Shown here one piece after another: positions 49,573-58,164 of a stretch of 64,000 nucleotides of DNA. Both the position numbers and the translations under genes were made by a program. The stretch is from Acidobacteria bacterium Ga0077522 (lineage in GTDB: Bacteria > Acidobacteriota > Vicinamibacteria > Vicinamibacterales > Vicinamibacteraceae). Position 1 is the first letter of the stretch. Each line of letters begins with the position of its first letter. The stretch lies in NCBI GenBank assembly GCA_001464065.1, contig LNDN01000001.1, positions 37,378-101,377 of the forward strand, read 5' to 3'. Below the pieces are notes generated by a model. That model did no database searches, was not told the origin of the DNA, and was given only the letters and a program-made list of their open reading frames with translations.

Positions 49573-50325
49573 TCAGTCGCGGCGGCGCAGGCGCGAGGCG
49601 GTGGCCACCAGGGCCACGCCGAGCAGCAACAGCGACGTCGGCTCCGGCACGGTGCCGATGTCGTCGATGCCGAAGCCGTCGCCGGTCCGGGTGTTGCTCC
49701 AGGTGACCGAGGTGATGCCGGTCATCGAGGCCATCTGGACGAAGAAGAGATCCCCGCTGCCCTGCGTCGGCGCGATGGCCTGCTGGGTCGTCGTGCCGTC
49801 CGCGGCCCCGATGGTGAGCCGACCGCCCTGGTCGCTCACGTCCGTCAGGAAGAAGAACAGCGAGTGGCGCGGCTGGCCGAGATCCAGGCGCAGCCCCGCG
49901 ATGTCGTTGGAGTCGAGCCAGTGGCCGCGGCCCTGCACGACGGACGGCGTCGTGTTGTAGCGCCCGTCGAACGGCGACAGCGGGGCGCGCAGCACGAAGA
50001 ACTGGTCGCAGGTCTGCGGGTTGCCGCCGGCCTTGATGCAGGCTCCGCCAGTGCCGTTGAGCGCCCCGGCCGACTTCGAGAAGGTCCCCGCGCCCGTGGC
50101 CAGCGTGGTGTGCCCCGCCGTGTTGCTGGCGGTCATCGTCTCGAAGTCCTCGAGCATCGTGTAGTTGCCGAGCCCGGCCAGAAGGGTGGCCTTGTTGCTC
50201 CGCTTGGCAGCCGTGTTGGCCCCGGCCACCTCCGTGATGGTGACGATGGGTGCCGCGGAGGCCGTCGCGGCGACGGCAACGATGGACGAGACGGTGAGGA
50301 CGAAGGCGCGAGCAGTGGTCAGCAT
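49573..50325 (-). CDS. PEP-CTERM sorting domain protein
   Basis: 250 residues. A signal peptide (LTVSSIVAVAATASAAP) leads to a beta-rich mature domain (FFVLRAPLSPFDGRYNTTPS, SLFFFLTDVSDQGGRLTIGA) and a C-terminal sorting tail: PEP motif in TVPEPTSLLLLGVALVATAS, a hydrophobic helix and basic RLRRRD. PEP-CTERM proteins are processed by exosortase and are usually linked to exopolysaccharide. No exosortase gene is in the window. The middle may be an adhesion or carbohydrate-binding domain; I do not recognise it. It converges on the sigma-54 activator gene with 21 bases between stops. Confidence 0.88.
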   Translation of the reverse strand: MLTTARAFVLTVSSIVAVAATASAAPIVTITEVAGANTAAKRSNKATLLAGLGNYTMLEDFETMTASNTAGHTTLATGAGTFSKSAGALNGTGGACIKAGGNPQTCDQFFVLRAPLSPFDGRYNTTPSVVQGRGHWLDSNDIAGLRLDLGQPRHSLFFFLTDVSDQGGRLTIGAADGTTTQQAIAPTQGSGDLFFVQMASMTGITSVTWSNTRTGDGFGIDDIGTVPEPTSLLLLGVALVATASRLRRRD

Positions 50326-50477
50326 GATGATTGTGGGCTGGGGAGCCCCTCGGCGCCCGAATGAGGCGCACCCTCATCCAGAGCAACTTCGCTGCCAGAT
50401 CGATCACCCGGCCGGATATCACCGTTCTGGAGGAAATCCGGGCGTCTGACGAACGGCAGAGCTGACCGAGTCACCAC

Positions 50478-50506
50478 AAGTCTCCAGAAAAGAGACTTTA
50501 AGTCTC
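50478..50506. promoter_or_regulatory. AAGTCTC repeats, candidate xerC terminator or operator
   Basis: AAGTCTC occurs at 50478-50484 and 50500-50506, with its inverse GAGACTT at 50492-50498. Either outer copy can pair with the middle one. Read from xerC (minus strand) the proximal pair is a short hairpin followed by TTTTC 20-50 bases past the stop, a weak intrinsic terminator. It also lies about 155-180 bases upstream of the PEP-CTERM gene. Confidence 0.4.
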
Positions 50507-50525
50507 CATCAAGGGCGTTTCCACG

Positions 50526-51548
50526 CTACGACTGTCTGGCTTTGGGGTGCGCCGCCCGGTAGACGTCGAGCAGGTGCTGGACGTTGACCTGGGTGTAGCG
50601 CTGGGTCGTGGTCAGCTCGACGTGGCCCAGGAGTTCCTGGATGGCGCGCAGATCGGCACCGCGCTCGAGCAGGTGGGTGGCGAAGGAGTGCCGGAGGGCG
50701 TGCGGGCTGATGCCGAAGCGCGTCGTGCACAGCGAGACGTAGCGCGCCACGAGGCGGTGCACGCTGCGGGGGGTGAGCCGGGTCCCCCGATAGTTGACGA
50801 AGAGCGGATCGTCACGTGTCGCCCGCCGTCCGCCAGGACCGCCGCGTCCGTCCTGCGCCGCGGCGACCAGCGACACCCGGTCCTTCAGCCAGGCCAGCAC
50901 GGCATCGGCGGCGCGCTGGTGGCACGGCACGAGGCGTTCCTTCCGCCCCTTGCCCATGACCCGGACCATGCGGGTGGACAGATTGACGTCGTCGACGTCG
51001 AGGGCCACGAGTTCGGACAGGCGCAGGCCCGAGGCATAGAACACCTCGAGGATGGCCCTGTCGCGTCGGCCGAGCGGGGTCCCGGTGTCTGGGGTCTCGA
51101 TGAGCGCCGTCACCTCGTCCACGGTGAGGACCTGCGGCACCCGTTGCTCGCGGCGTGGACTGCCGACCAGCGCCACCGGGTCGTCGTCTCGCACGCCTTC
51201 GCGCCGCAGGTAGCGCGCGAAGCTGCGCAGCGTCGAGATGCGCCGCGCCGCCGATGCGCGGCTGTTGCCGCGCGCGTGCAGTTCCCCGAGAAAGCCGCGG
51301 ATGGCGTCGCCCGAGACGTGCGCCGGGGTCAGCGCGTGCCGCGGCGTCGCGGTGGAGGCGCCCAGGAAGTACAGGAACTGCACCAGATCCGCCTCGTAGT
51401 TGCGGACCGTGTGCTCGGAGGCGTTGCGGTTCAGGGCCAGATGGTCGATGAAGGCGCGGATGGCGTCGCGCAAGGGCGAGGCGGCGTCGAGCTCCGGGGC
51501 GGCCGGCGTCGGCCGACGGCCGCGACGCACGGCCGGCGTCGGTCTCAC
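50526..51548 (-). CDS. xerC: Tyrosine recombinase XerC/XerD
   Basis: 340 residues. It resolves chromosome dimers at dif with its partner. The N-terminal SAM-like domain starts PLRDAIRAFIDHLALNRNAS. The catalytic domain has the first Arg in ASGLRLSELVALDVDD, Lys in MGKGRKERLVP, HALRHSFATHLL (His-x-x-Arg), LGHVELTTTQRYTQV (His and nucleophilic Tyr). An insert of about 20 residues (DGRGGPGGRRATRDD) enlarges the catalytic core relative to E. coli XerC. The start is GTG at 51548, overlapping the trmFO stop as GTGA. Position after dprA-topA-trmFO matches the Bacillus order and supports a housekeeping role rather than an integrase. Confidence 0.92.
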   Translation of the reverse strand: MRPTPAVRRGRRPTPAAPELDAASPLRDAIRAFIDHLALNRNASEHTVRNYEADLVQFLYFLGASTATPRHALTPAHVSGDAIRGFLGELHARGNSRASAARRISTLRSFARYLRREGVRDDDPVALVGSPRREQRVPQVLTVDEVTALIETPDTGTPLGRRDRAILEVFYASGLRLSELVALDVDDVNLSTRMVRVMGKGRKERLVPCHQRAADAVLAWLKDRVSLVAAAQDGRGGPGGRRATRDDPLFVNYRGTRLTPRSVHRLVARYVSLCTTRFGISPHALRHSFATHLLERGADLRAIQELLGHVELTTTQRYTQVNVQHLLDVYRAAHPKARQS

Positions 51549-52978
51549 GCGCCCGCCCCGGGGGCCGCCACCGGCAGGTCGGCGCGCCATGCCTCGAGCG
51601 CCGCCAGCGCGCGCTGCGCGAGGGCCTCCTTGCGCTGCTCCTTCTTGCTGGGGCCCTGGCGCCCGCGTCCATGGCGCGGCGGCGGCTCGGCCAGGGGCGG
51701 CATGATGCCGAACGTGATGTTGCTCGGCTGGTAGTGCTTCGCCTCGGCGTGCGACACGTAGTAGGCCAACGCGCCGATGGCCGATTCGCGCGGCGCCTCC
51801 TGCAGCGGCAGCCCACGCGCCTGGTGAGCGGCGTTGATGCCGGCCAGCAGCCCCGAGGCCGCCGACTCCACGTACCCCTCGACGCCGGACACCTGTCCGG
51901 CGAAGAACAGGTCGGGCCGCGTGCGGGTCTGCCAGGTGGGCCGCAGGATGGTGGGTCCGTTGATGTAGGTGTTGCGGTGGACCATGCCGAAGCGGACGAA
52001 CTCGGCGTCACGCAGCCCCGGAATCATCCGGAGCACGCGTGCCTGCTCGCCCCACTTCAACTGCGTCTGGAAGCCGACGAGGCTGAAGTGATCGCCGGCC
52101 AGCGTGTCCTGCCGCAGCTGCACGACCGCGAAGGGGATGCGCCCGGTCCTCGGATCGGGCAGGCCCACCGGCTTCATCGGCCCGAACCGCAGCGTCTCGC
52201 GGCCCCGATGGGCCATCACCTCGATGGGCAGGCAGCCTTCGAAGAACTGCGCGGCGTCGAAGTCGTGCACGGTGGCTGATTCGGCCGAGATCAGGGCCTC
52301 GTAGAACGCCCGATACTCCTCCTCGTCCATCGGGCAATTCAGGTAATCCCCCTCTCCATCGTCCACACCACACGCGGGGCCTGCGGCCTCGGGCTCGGTG
52401 TGCTCGGCGCGGAGGCTGCGTCCCCAGCGCGAGGCGCGGAAGACGATCGACCGATCGATCGAGTCGGCCAGGACGATGGGGCTGATGGCGTCGTAGAAGG
52501 AGAGGTGATCGGCGCCGACGAAGCGGGCGATGTCCTCCGAGAGGGTGTCGGAGGTCAGGGGGCCGGTGGCCAGGATCACCGGTCCGGCGGTGGTGCCAGG
52601 CGCCGGAATGCCGCTGACCTCTTCGCGGACGACGTCGATCAGGGGGTGCGTGGTGATGGCCGCCGTGACAGCGGCGGCAAACCGTGCGCGATCCACGGCC
52701 AGCGCCGCGCCCGCCGGAACGCGGGTCTGATCGGCACAGCGGATGATGAGCGAGCCGAGCCGACGCATCTCTTCCTTGAGCACGCCGACGGCGTTGTCGA
52801 GCTTGTCGCCGCGAAAGCTGTTGCTGCAGACGAGTTCGGCCAGCTGGTCGCTCTGGTGCACGAGCGTGGGGCGCACCGGGCGCATCTCGTGCAGACGCAC
52901 CGGCACGCCTCTCGAGGCGGCCTGCCAGGCCGCCTCGCATCCTGCGAGACCGCCGCCGATGATGGTCACAGTCTGCAT
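51545..52978 (-). CDS. trmFO: Methylenetetrahydrofolate-tRNA-(uracil-5-)-methyltransferase TrmFO
   Basis: 477 residues. A flavoenzyme that makes ribothymidine at position 54 of tRNAs using methylenetetrahydrofolate and FAD. The N-terminal Rossmann motif is MQTVTIIGGGLAGCEAAWQA. LVCSNSFRGDKLDNAVGVLKEEM contains the conserved cysteine, and QVSGVEGYVESAASGLLAGI closes the FAD site. The length is slightly greater than Bacillus TrmFO (435). A ~20-residue polar insert (EHTEPEAAGPACGVDDGEGD) lies after the CCC-type core and may be a surface loop. It lies between topA and xerC, as in Bacillus. Confidence 0.95.
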   Translation of the reverse strand: MQTVTIIGGGLAGCEAAWQAASRGVPVRLHEMRPVRPTLVHQSDQLAELVCSNSFRGDKLDNAVGVLKEEMRRLGSLIIRCADQTRVPAGAALAVDRARFAAAVTAAITTHPLIDVVREEVSGIPAPGTTAGPVILATGPLTSDTLSEDIARFVGADHLSFYDAISPIVLADSIDRSIVFRASRWGRSLRAEHTEPEAAGPACGVDDGEGDYLNCPMDEEEYRAFYEALISAESATVHDFDAAQFFEGCLPIEVMAHRGRETLRFGPMKPVGLPDPRTGRIPFAVVQLRQDTLAGDHFSLVGFQTQLKWGEQARVLRMIPGLRDAEFVRFGMVHRNTYINGPTILRPTWQTRTRPDLFFAGQVSGVEGYVESAASGLLAGINAAHQARGLPLQEAPRESAIGALAYYVSHAEAKHYQPSNITFGIMPPLAEPPPRHGRGRQGPSKKEQRKEALAQRALAALEAWRADLPVAAPGAGA

Positions 52979-52984
52979 TTCAGA

Positions 52985-53019
52985 CGGCCTTCGTCATTCG
53001 GCCTTCGGCCTTCGGACAG
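52985..53019. repeat. CGGCCTT heptamer repeat, five units
   Basis: Exactly in phase: CGGCCTT, CGTCATT, CGGCCTT, CGGCCTT, CGGACAG. It fills the 50-base gap between topA and trmFO. The word CGGCCTT also occurs at 12793-12813 and 24682-24688. Confidence 0.65.
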
Positions 53020-53028
53020 AACACGTGC

Positions 53029-55683
53029 TCAGGCTGACCGCTTCGTGGCGCGCTTGCGCGGCGCGGCCGCCGTGCGCTTGGCGGGGGCGCGCCCGCGCCC
53101 CTTCTTCGGTGTCACGCCTTCACGCGCCTTCAGCAGGCCCACGGCTTCCTCGAGCGTGAGGGCATCGACCACGACGTCCTTGGGGACCGAGGCGTTGGTC
53201 GTGCCGTCGGTGACGTACGGACCGTAGCGTCCCTCCAGCACTTCGACCTTCGCCTGCGACGCGGGATGCAGGCCGACTTCGCGCAGGACGGTTCGGGTCG
53301 CGGTGCGTCGCCGACCTTTCTTCTCCTGCTTGAAGAGCTCGATCGCCTGGTCCAGCGTGACCGCGAAGACCTCGGCGTCGCCGCCTAGCGATCGGAACTC
53401 GTCGCCCCGCTTCACGTAGGGGCCGAAGCGCCCGAAGTTGGCGATGATGTCCTGTCCGGTCTCCGCATCGTGCCCGACGAGCCGGGGCAGCGAGAGGAGT
53501 TCGAGCGCGCGCTCGAGCGTCAGTGAGTCGGGATGATCGTTCTTCGTGAGCGAGGCCCGGCGCGGCTTCTCCTTGCTGCCCTTCTCGGGCGGCTCGCCCA
53601 GTTGCACGTACGGGCCGAACCGGCCGGTCAGCACATACACCGGGAGCGCCGTCTTCGGGTCCGTCCCGAGGCTCTGTGGCCCCTGCACGCGGTCTTTCAG
53701 CAGCTTGAGGGCCTGCTCGAGCGTGAAGTCGGCCGGAGCGACGTCTTCGGGGATGGAGGCATTGGCGTCGCCCATCTGGGCATACGCGCCATAGCGCCCG
53801 ATGCGGACGACGACCTTCTGGCCGGTGGTGGGCTCGGTACCGATGTCGATGACCGGGTACTCGATGCGGTCCTCGTTGGTCACCAGGTGCCGCAGGCCAG
53901 GCCAGCCGTCCTGGCCGTTGTAGAACTGCTCGAGGAACTGGGTGCGGTCGAGGTCGCCGTTGGAGACCTGGTCCAGATCCTCCTCGACCCGTCCGGTGAA
54001 GCCGAGTTCGACGAGCTGCCCGAAGTGGTCCTTCAGCAGTCGGGTGACGGCGAAGGCCGTGTAGCTCGGGATCAGGGCCTTGCCCTGGCGCCACACGTAG
54101 CCGCGGCGCTCGATGGTCTGGATGATCGACGCGTAGGTCGACGGGCGCCCGATGCCGTCTTCTTCGAGGCGCTTGACGAGCGACGCATCGGTATAGCGCG
54201 GGGGCGGCAGCGTCTCGTGCGCCTTCGGGTCGAGGCCCCCGAGCGTGAGCGGGCCCTGCCCCGGGGCGGTGACGCGGTCGCCGACGACGAGCTTGGGCAG
54301 GATCGTCTCCTGGTCGCCGAGTTCGCTGGCGGGGTCGTCGCTGCCTTCGACGTACGCGCGGAGGAAGCCGGCGAACTGGATCGCCTTGCCGGACGCCGTG
54401 AACACATGGGCGCGGCCGTCGGCTCCGGTGGCCGTGATCTCCAGCGTGGTGCGCAGGAGGCGGGCATCGGCCATCTGCGACGCGACCGTGCGCTTCCAGA
54501 TCAGGTCGTAGAGGCGGGCTTCGTCGGGCGGCAGCGACAGGGACTGCGGCGTCTGGTCGAAGTCGGTCGGCCGGATGGCCTCGTGGGCTTCCTGGGCGTT
54601 CTTGACCTTCGTCTGGTACTGACGGGGCCCGCTGTAGAAGGCGTCGCCGTACAACCCCTGGATCGCCCGGGCCGACTCGCGCAGGGCGCGGTCGCTCAGG
54701 GTCGTGGAGTCGGTCCGGTGGTAGGAGATCACACCGTCCTGGAACAGCCGTTGCGCCGCGCTCATCGTCCGGTCGGCGGAGAAGCCGAGTTTGCGGTTGG
54801 CTTCCTGCTGGAGCGTGGACGTGGTGAACGGCGCCGACGGGCGTTGCGTGGTCGGCTTCTCCTCGACCGCGCTCACCACCCACGGGAGGCGGCCGGCGAG
54901 CGTGTCGCGCATCGTCCTGGCCGCGGCCTCGTCGAGCAGGCGGACGTTGCGGCCGGTGAGCGCGCCGGTGTTCGGGTCGAAGTCCTTGCCGGTGGCCACG
55001 CGCTCGTCGCCGACGCGGACCAGGGAGGCGATGAACTGCGTCTCGCCGGCACGGATTCTGGCGTCGAGGTCCCAGTAGGTGCTGCGCCTGAAGGCGCGGC
55101 GCTCTTCTTCGCGCTCGACGATCAGCCGCACGGCCACGCTCTGCACGCGGCCCGCGCTGAGGCCGGTCTGGACCTTCTTCCACAGCACCGGCGACAGCAT
55201 GTAGCCGTACAACCGGTCGAGGATGCGGCGGCTCTCCTGCGCGTCGACCAGCTTCAGGTCGATGTCGCGGGCATGGGCGATGGCGTCCAGCACCGCTTCT
55301 TCCGTGATCTCGTGGAAGACCACCCGCTTGACCGTGCCCTTGGGCTTGAGCACCTCGCGCAGGTGCCAGCTGATGGACTCGCCTTCGCGGTCCGGGTCGG
55401 TGGCCAGCAGCACTTCGTCGGCGTCGGCGACGGCGGCCTTCAGTTCCCGGATCCGGGACTTCCGGTCCGAGGAGATGACGTAGTAGGGCTTGAAGCCGGC
55501 ATCGACGTCGACGCCCATGCGCCCCCACGGCTTGTCCTTGATGCCGGCGGGGACTTCGCTGGCGTTCTCCGGGAGGTCCCGCACGTGCCCCACGCTCGCC
55601 TCGACCCGGAACTGGTTGCCCAGGAACCGGGCCAGCGTCTTGGCCTTGGCGGGTGATTCGACGATGACGAGGGGCTTGGACAT
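53029..55683 (-). CDS. topA: DNA topoisomerase I
   Basis: 884 residues. It relaxes negative supercoils by transient single-strand breaks. The Toprim domain (LVIVESPAKAKTLARFLG, EVLLATDPDREGESISWHL) is followed by the core with the active-site Tyr in ISYHRTDSTTLS near residue 319 of the family numbering; the usual block is YMRTDS. The C-terminal third has four repeats of the type GRYGAYAQMGDANASIPEDV, GRFGPYVQLGEPPEKG, GRFGPYVKRGDEFRSLGGD and GRYGPYVTDGTTNASVP. There are no zinc-finger cysteines. The tail is Lys/Arg-rich (KRTAAAPRKRATKRSA), as in mycobacterial TopA. It lies 17 bases after dprA. Confidence 0.96.
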   Translation of the reverse strand: MSKPLVIVESPAKAKTLARFLGNQFRVEASVGHVRDLPENASEVPAGIKDKPWGRMGVDVDAGFKPYYVISSDRKSRIRELKAAVADADEVLLATDPDREGESISWHLREVLKPKGTVKRVVFHEITEEAVLDAIAHARDIDLKLVDAQESRRILDRLYGYMLSPVLWKKVQTGLSAGRVQSVAVRLIVEREEERRAFRRSTYWDLDARIRAGETQFIASLVRVGDERVATGKDFDPNTGALTGRNVRLLDEAAARTMRDTLAGRLPWVVSAVEEKPTTQRPSAPFTTSTLQQEANRKLGFSADRTMSAAQRLFQDGVISYHRTDSTTLSDRALRESARAIQGLYGDAFYSGPRQYQTKVKNAQEAHEAIRPTDFDQTPQSLSLPPDEARLYDLIWKRTVASQMADARLLRTTLEITATGADGRAHVFTASGKAIQFAGFLRAYVEGSDDPASELGDQETILPKLVVGDRVTAPGQGPLTLGGLDPKAHETLPPPRYTDASLVKRLEEDGIGRPSTYASIIQTIERRGYVWRQGKALIPSYTAFAVTRLLKDHFGQLVELGFTGRVEEDLDQVSNGDLDRTQFLEQFYNGQDGWPGLRHLVTNEDRIEYPVIDIGTEPTTGQKVVVRIGRYGAYAQMGDANASIPEDVAPADFTLEQALKLLKDRVQGPQSLGTDPKTALPVYVLTGRFGPYVQLGEPPEKGSKEKPRRASLTKNDHPDSLTLERALELLSLPRLVGHDAETGQDIIANFGRFGPYVKRGDEFRSLGGDAEVFAVTLDQAIELFKQEKKGRRRTATRTVLREVGLHPASQAKVEVLEGRYGPYVTDGTTNASVPKDVVVDALTLEEAVGLLKAREGVTPKKGRGRAPAKRTAAAPRKRATKRSA

Positions 55684-55700
55684 TGGGTGCGACCTGTACG

Positions 55701-56798
55701 TTACCACTTCCGTTCAGCGGGCAGGAATCGCCCGGCCCCGTCGCGCCGCACCCGCCCTGCCAACTCGAGATCGAGCAACTCTTCGAGCAAATCCGAAGGA
55801 TTTCGACCGGTTTCGGCCAGCAGGTCGTCCAGCGTGACGCCGTCCTCGCGCGCGAGGCACGTGAGGATCGTGGATGACGTCGGCCCGCTCGGAGAGCGGG
55901 CCCTACCCACAGAAGCCTCCCCCTCCGAGGTCTCGGGCGAGGCGACCCATCCCAGTTCCTCGAGGACGTCGGCGGCACGTTCGACCAGGCGGGCGCCGTC
56001 ACGGAGCAGGGCGTGGCCGCCCGAGTTGGCGCCCGTCCGGACATCCCCGGGCACGGCCATCACCTCCCGCCCCTGCTCCATGGCGAGGCGGGCGGTGATG
56101 AGCGAGCCGCTGCGCTCGGTGGCCTGCACCACCACCACGGCGTGGCAGAGCCCGCTCAGGGTGCGGTTGCGCAGCGGGAAGTGGTGCGCCAGGGGCGGCG
56201 TGCCTGGCGGGAACTCGCTGATGACCGCCCCGGTCTCGGCCAGTTGCCGACCGAGCGGGCCGTGGTCGCTCGGGTAGGGCTGGTCGAGGCCGCAGCCGAG
56301 GACGGCGACCGACCGCCCGGTCGAGAGCGCGCCGCGGTGGGCCGCCGCGTCGATCCCCCTCGCGAAGCCGCTGGCGACGACCACCCCCGCGGCGGCGAGA
56401 TCGGCAGCGATCCGGAAGGCGACCTCGCTGCCGCTGGTCGTGGCCCGCCGCGATCCGACCAGGGCTACGGCAGGCGCCGCGAGCAGCGCCACATCGCCCC
56501 ACACCCACAGCAGCAGCGGCGGATCGACGATGGTGCGGAGGAGGGGCGGGTAGGCGTGGTGGGCGGGCCAGAGCACGTCGTATCCGGCGGCATCGGCGAT
56601 GGCCAGGGCGCGACCGGCCTCGGCGCGCCAGTGCTCCACCGCGCCTGGCCCGTGCAGGGTCAGGGCGTCCAGGCAGAGCGACAACGGCAGGGCGGGCCAG
56701 GACGGGAGGGCGGCCTTCAGGGTCGCGGCGGCCCTGGCCGGCTGAGTCCCGGCGGCCAGCGCGAGGGCCACGGCATCGAGGCGGGAGGGGTCGGACAT
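55701..56798 (-). CDS. dprA: DNA-processing protein DprA
   Basis: 365 residues. It loads RecA on incoming single-stranded DNA during transformation. The Rossmann-like core contains VALVGSRRATTSGSEVAFRI, SGFARGIDAAAHRGAL near residues 175-190, GCGLDQPYPSDHG, HFPLRNRTLSGLCHAVVVVQ and GHALLRDGARLVE. A winged-helix domain follows (REDGVTLDDLLAETGRNPSD). A linker between them encodes VGRARSPSGPTSST; its DNA is one copy of the GGTAGGGC palindromic element, which has kept the frame. The ATG at 56798 fits the normal family start. Functional competence in this lineage is unproven, but comF is also in the window. Confidence 0.93.
   Translation of the reverse strand: MSDPSRLDAVALALAAGTQPARAAATLKAALPSWPALPLSLCLDALTLHGPGAVEHWRAEAGRALAIADAAGYDVLWPAHHAYPPLLRTIVDPPLLLWVWGDVALLAAPAVALVGSRRATTSGSEVAFRIAADLAAAGVVVASGFARGIDAAAHRGALSTGRSVAVLGCGLDQPYPSDHGPLGRQLAETGAVISEFPPGTPPLAHHFPLRNRTLSGLCHAVVVVQATERSGSLITARLAMEQGREVMAVPGDVRTGANSGGHALLRDGARLVERAADVLEELGWVASPETSEGEASVGRARSPSGPTSSTILTCLAREDGVTLDDLLAETGRNPSDLLEELLDLELAGRVRRDGAGRFLPAERKW
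55876..55908 (-). repeat. GGTAGGGC palindromic element, copy 3, inside dprA
   Basis: On the minus strand GGGTAGGGC leads into GGCCCGCTC (paired with GAGCGGGCC; arms at 55894-55902 and 55882-55890, three-base loop) and then GACGTC. It matches the intergenic copies at 12825 and 16503. Here it codes for residues about 297-307 of DprA in the interdomain linker, with no frameshift. Confidence 0.55.
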
Positions 56799-56919
56799 GG
56801 GTGGACCCCTGCTGTGCAAAGTTGCCGCCAGGGCGACTGAATCGATGTCCGCAGCGTCCATTGATCTGTCACTGCCGGAGGTGGCAGGAACTGCGATCCG
56901 GCGCGTCGTGGCAGAGGTG

Positions 56920-56925
56920 TATAGT
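56920..56925 (+). promoter_or_regulatory. Candidate -10 box of the TPR protein gene
   Basis: TATAGT (5 of 6 to TATAAT) lies 14 bases before the ATG at 56939. No good -35 box is seen at normal spacing. Transcription would begin around 56932, leaving a leader of only about seven bases and no ribosome-binding site, so the mRNA may be nearly leaderless. Confidence 0.35.
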
Positions 56926-56938
56926 GGCAACCATTCCC

Positions 56939-57301
56939 ATGACCAAGCCTCGTTCGTGGATGCTCGCGCTGGCACTCGTGCTGGGCGCGTCAGGTGTGGC
57001 ATCGGCGCAGGACGCTCGCAAGCAGGCGCAATCGCAGGTCGAATTCGGCATCGCGGTGGCGCAGCGTGGGCTCTGGCAGGAGGCCGTGTTCCGGTGGGAG
57101 CGGGCCTCGGAGATCGACCCGACGTACGCGGCGGCGTTCAACAACCTGGGCATCGCCTACGAACAGCTCGGCAAGTTCGAGCAGGCCGGCAAGGCGTACG
57201 AGAAGGCGCTGGAACTGGAGCCGCAGAACCTTTCGATCCAGCAGAACTACGACTTGTTCAAGGAAATCAATGACCGCGCCAAGAGGAACTCGGGTAGCTA
57301 G
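56939..57301 (+). CDS. Secreted tetratricopeptide-repeat protein
   Basis: 120 residues: a signal peptide (SWMLALALVLGASGVASAQ) then two to three TPR helical pairs (FGIAVAQRGLWQEAVFRWER, AAFNNLGIAYEQLGKFEQAG). TPR units bind partner proteins. ATG at 56939 gives a normal signal; an upstream in-frame extension to 56801 lacks a signal. The coding region overlaps the next lipoprotein gene by 32 bases. It heads a plus-strand run that includes rplU, rpmA and obgE. A role in envelope biogenesis is only inferred. Confidence 0.82.
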   Translation: MTKPRSWMLALALVLGASGVASAQDARKQAQSQVEFGIAVAQRGLWQEAVFRWERASEIDPTYAAAFNNLGIAYEQLGKFEQAGKAYEKALELEPQNLSIQQNYDLFKEINDRAKRNSGS

Positions 57302-58070
57302 CGTCGCCCTCGCCGGGGTGCTGGCCGCGGCAGCGGGCTGCACGTCCGTCTACGAGGTGCCCATCGACACCCCCATCCAGGCCAAGCTGGACGTGACGCC
57401 GTTCTCGCGCGTCCACGTGGCCGGGTTCATCTCGGGGGGCGCCGAGGACGTCGACGCCAACATGGAGACGGTGCGGCTCCTGCGCAGCCAGCTGCGGACC
57501 AAGAGCCGCCTCCGGGTCATCGAGGCCGATCCGCTGCCGCTCCAGCAGGTGGCACGGGACCAGGCCCGGGGCCCGTCCGTGCCCGGCGAGGCACCGCCGC
57601 CTGCCGATCTGCCGGCCGGCATGGCCTTTCCCGAGAAAATCCTCGACGAGAAGGACCTCGAGGCGTTCGAGCCGATTTTCGCCAACGCCGCGTACTGGAA
57701 GAAGATCGGCGAGGAATTCCAGCAGCCGCTCATCGTCACCGGCACGGTCATCTTCCGGCCGCATCAGGCGTCGGGCATCGTGACGCAGGAGCGCGAGGTC
57801 TACGACCAGGTGGGCCGCCGCACGGTGATGCCGGTGCGCGTCTACATGGAGCGCAAGGGCAACATTCTCCGCCCGAAGCTGGTGTTCATCGACGGGCGCA
57901 GCGGCGCGGTGCTGTATCAGGAGAGCTACCGCGAGGAACGGCTCTACCCGGCCCAGCAGAACGTCCCGGCCCTGTCGTCCTTCTTCGAGCAGATGGACGC
58001 GGTGCTGCCGTCGTTCCTCAATACCCTGAGCACCACACGCGTCCGCGGCTCGCGGATCATGCTGCGGTGA
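57270..58070 (+). CDS. Predicted lipoprotein
   Basis: 266 residues. The N-terminus has a lipobox in VASVALAGVLAAAAGC, so it is probably membrane-anchored. The mature part has beta-rich segments (YEVPIDTPIQAKLDVTPFSR, PLIVTGTVIFRPHQASGIVT) and a closing strand pair (RPKLVFIDGRSGAVLYQESY). There are no recognisable catalytic motifs. AAGGAA lies upstream of the ATG at 57270, and the gene overlaps the TPR gene by 32 bases in a different frame, so the two are translationally coupled. The pair may act together at the envelope. Confidence 0.75.
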   Translation: MTAPRGTRVASVALAGVLAAAAGCTSVYEVPIDTPIQAKLDVTPFSRVHVAGFISGGAEDVDANMETVRLLRSQLRTKSRLRVIEADPLPLQQVARDQARGPSVPGEAPPPADLPAGMAFPEKILDEKDLEAFEPIFANAAYWKKIGEEFQQPLIVTGTVIFRPHQASGIVTQEREVYDQVGRRTVMPVRVYMERKGNILRPKLVFIDGRSGAVLYQESYREERLYPAQQNVPALSSFFEQMDAVLPSFLNTLSTTRVRGSRIMLR

Positions 58071-58164
58071 ATTCGGCGTTCCCAGCGCAGCCGTCCGTGT
58101 GGTAGACTCGCTGTCTTTGTCGGGCCCGAAACGCGGGTCCATGCAGCGCGCAGGAGCAACGACC

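Noticed and set aside
50526..51548. XerC gene as the integrase of a mobile element.
   Set aside because: It lies in the dprA-topA-trmFO-xerC housekeeping block with overlapping neighbours and no attachment-site duplication or cargo genes.
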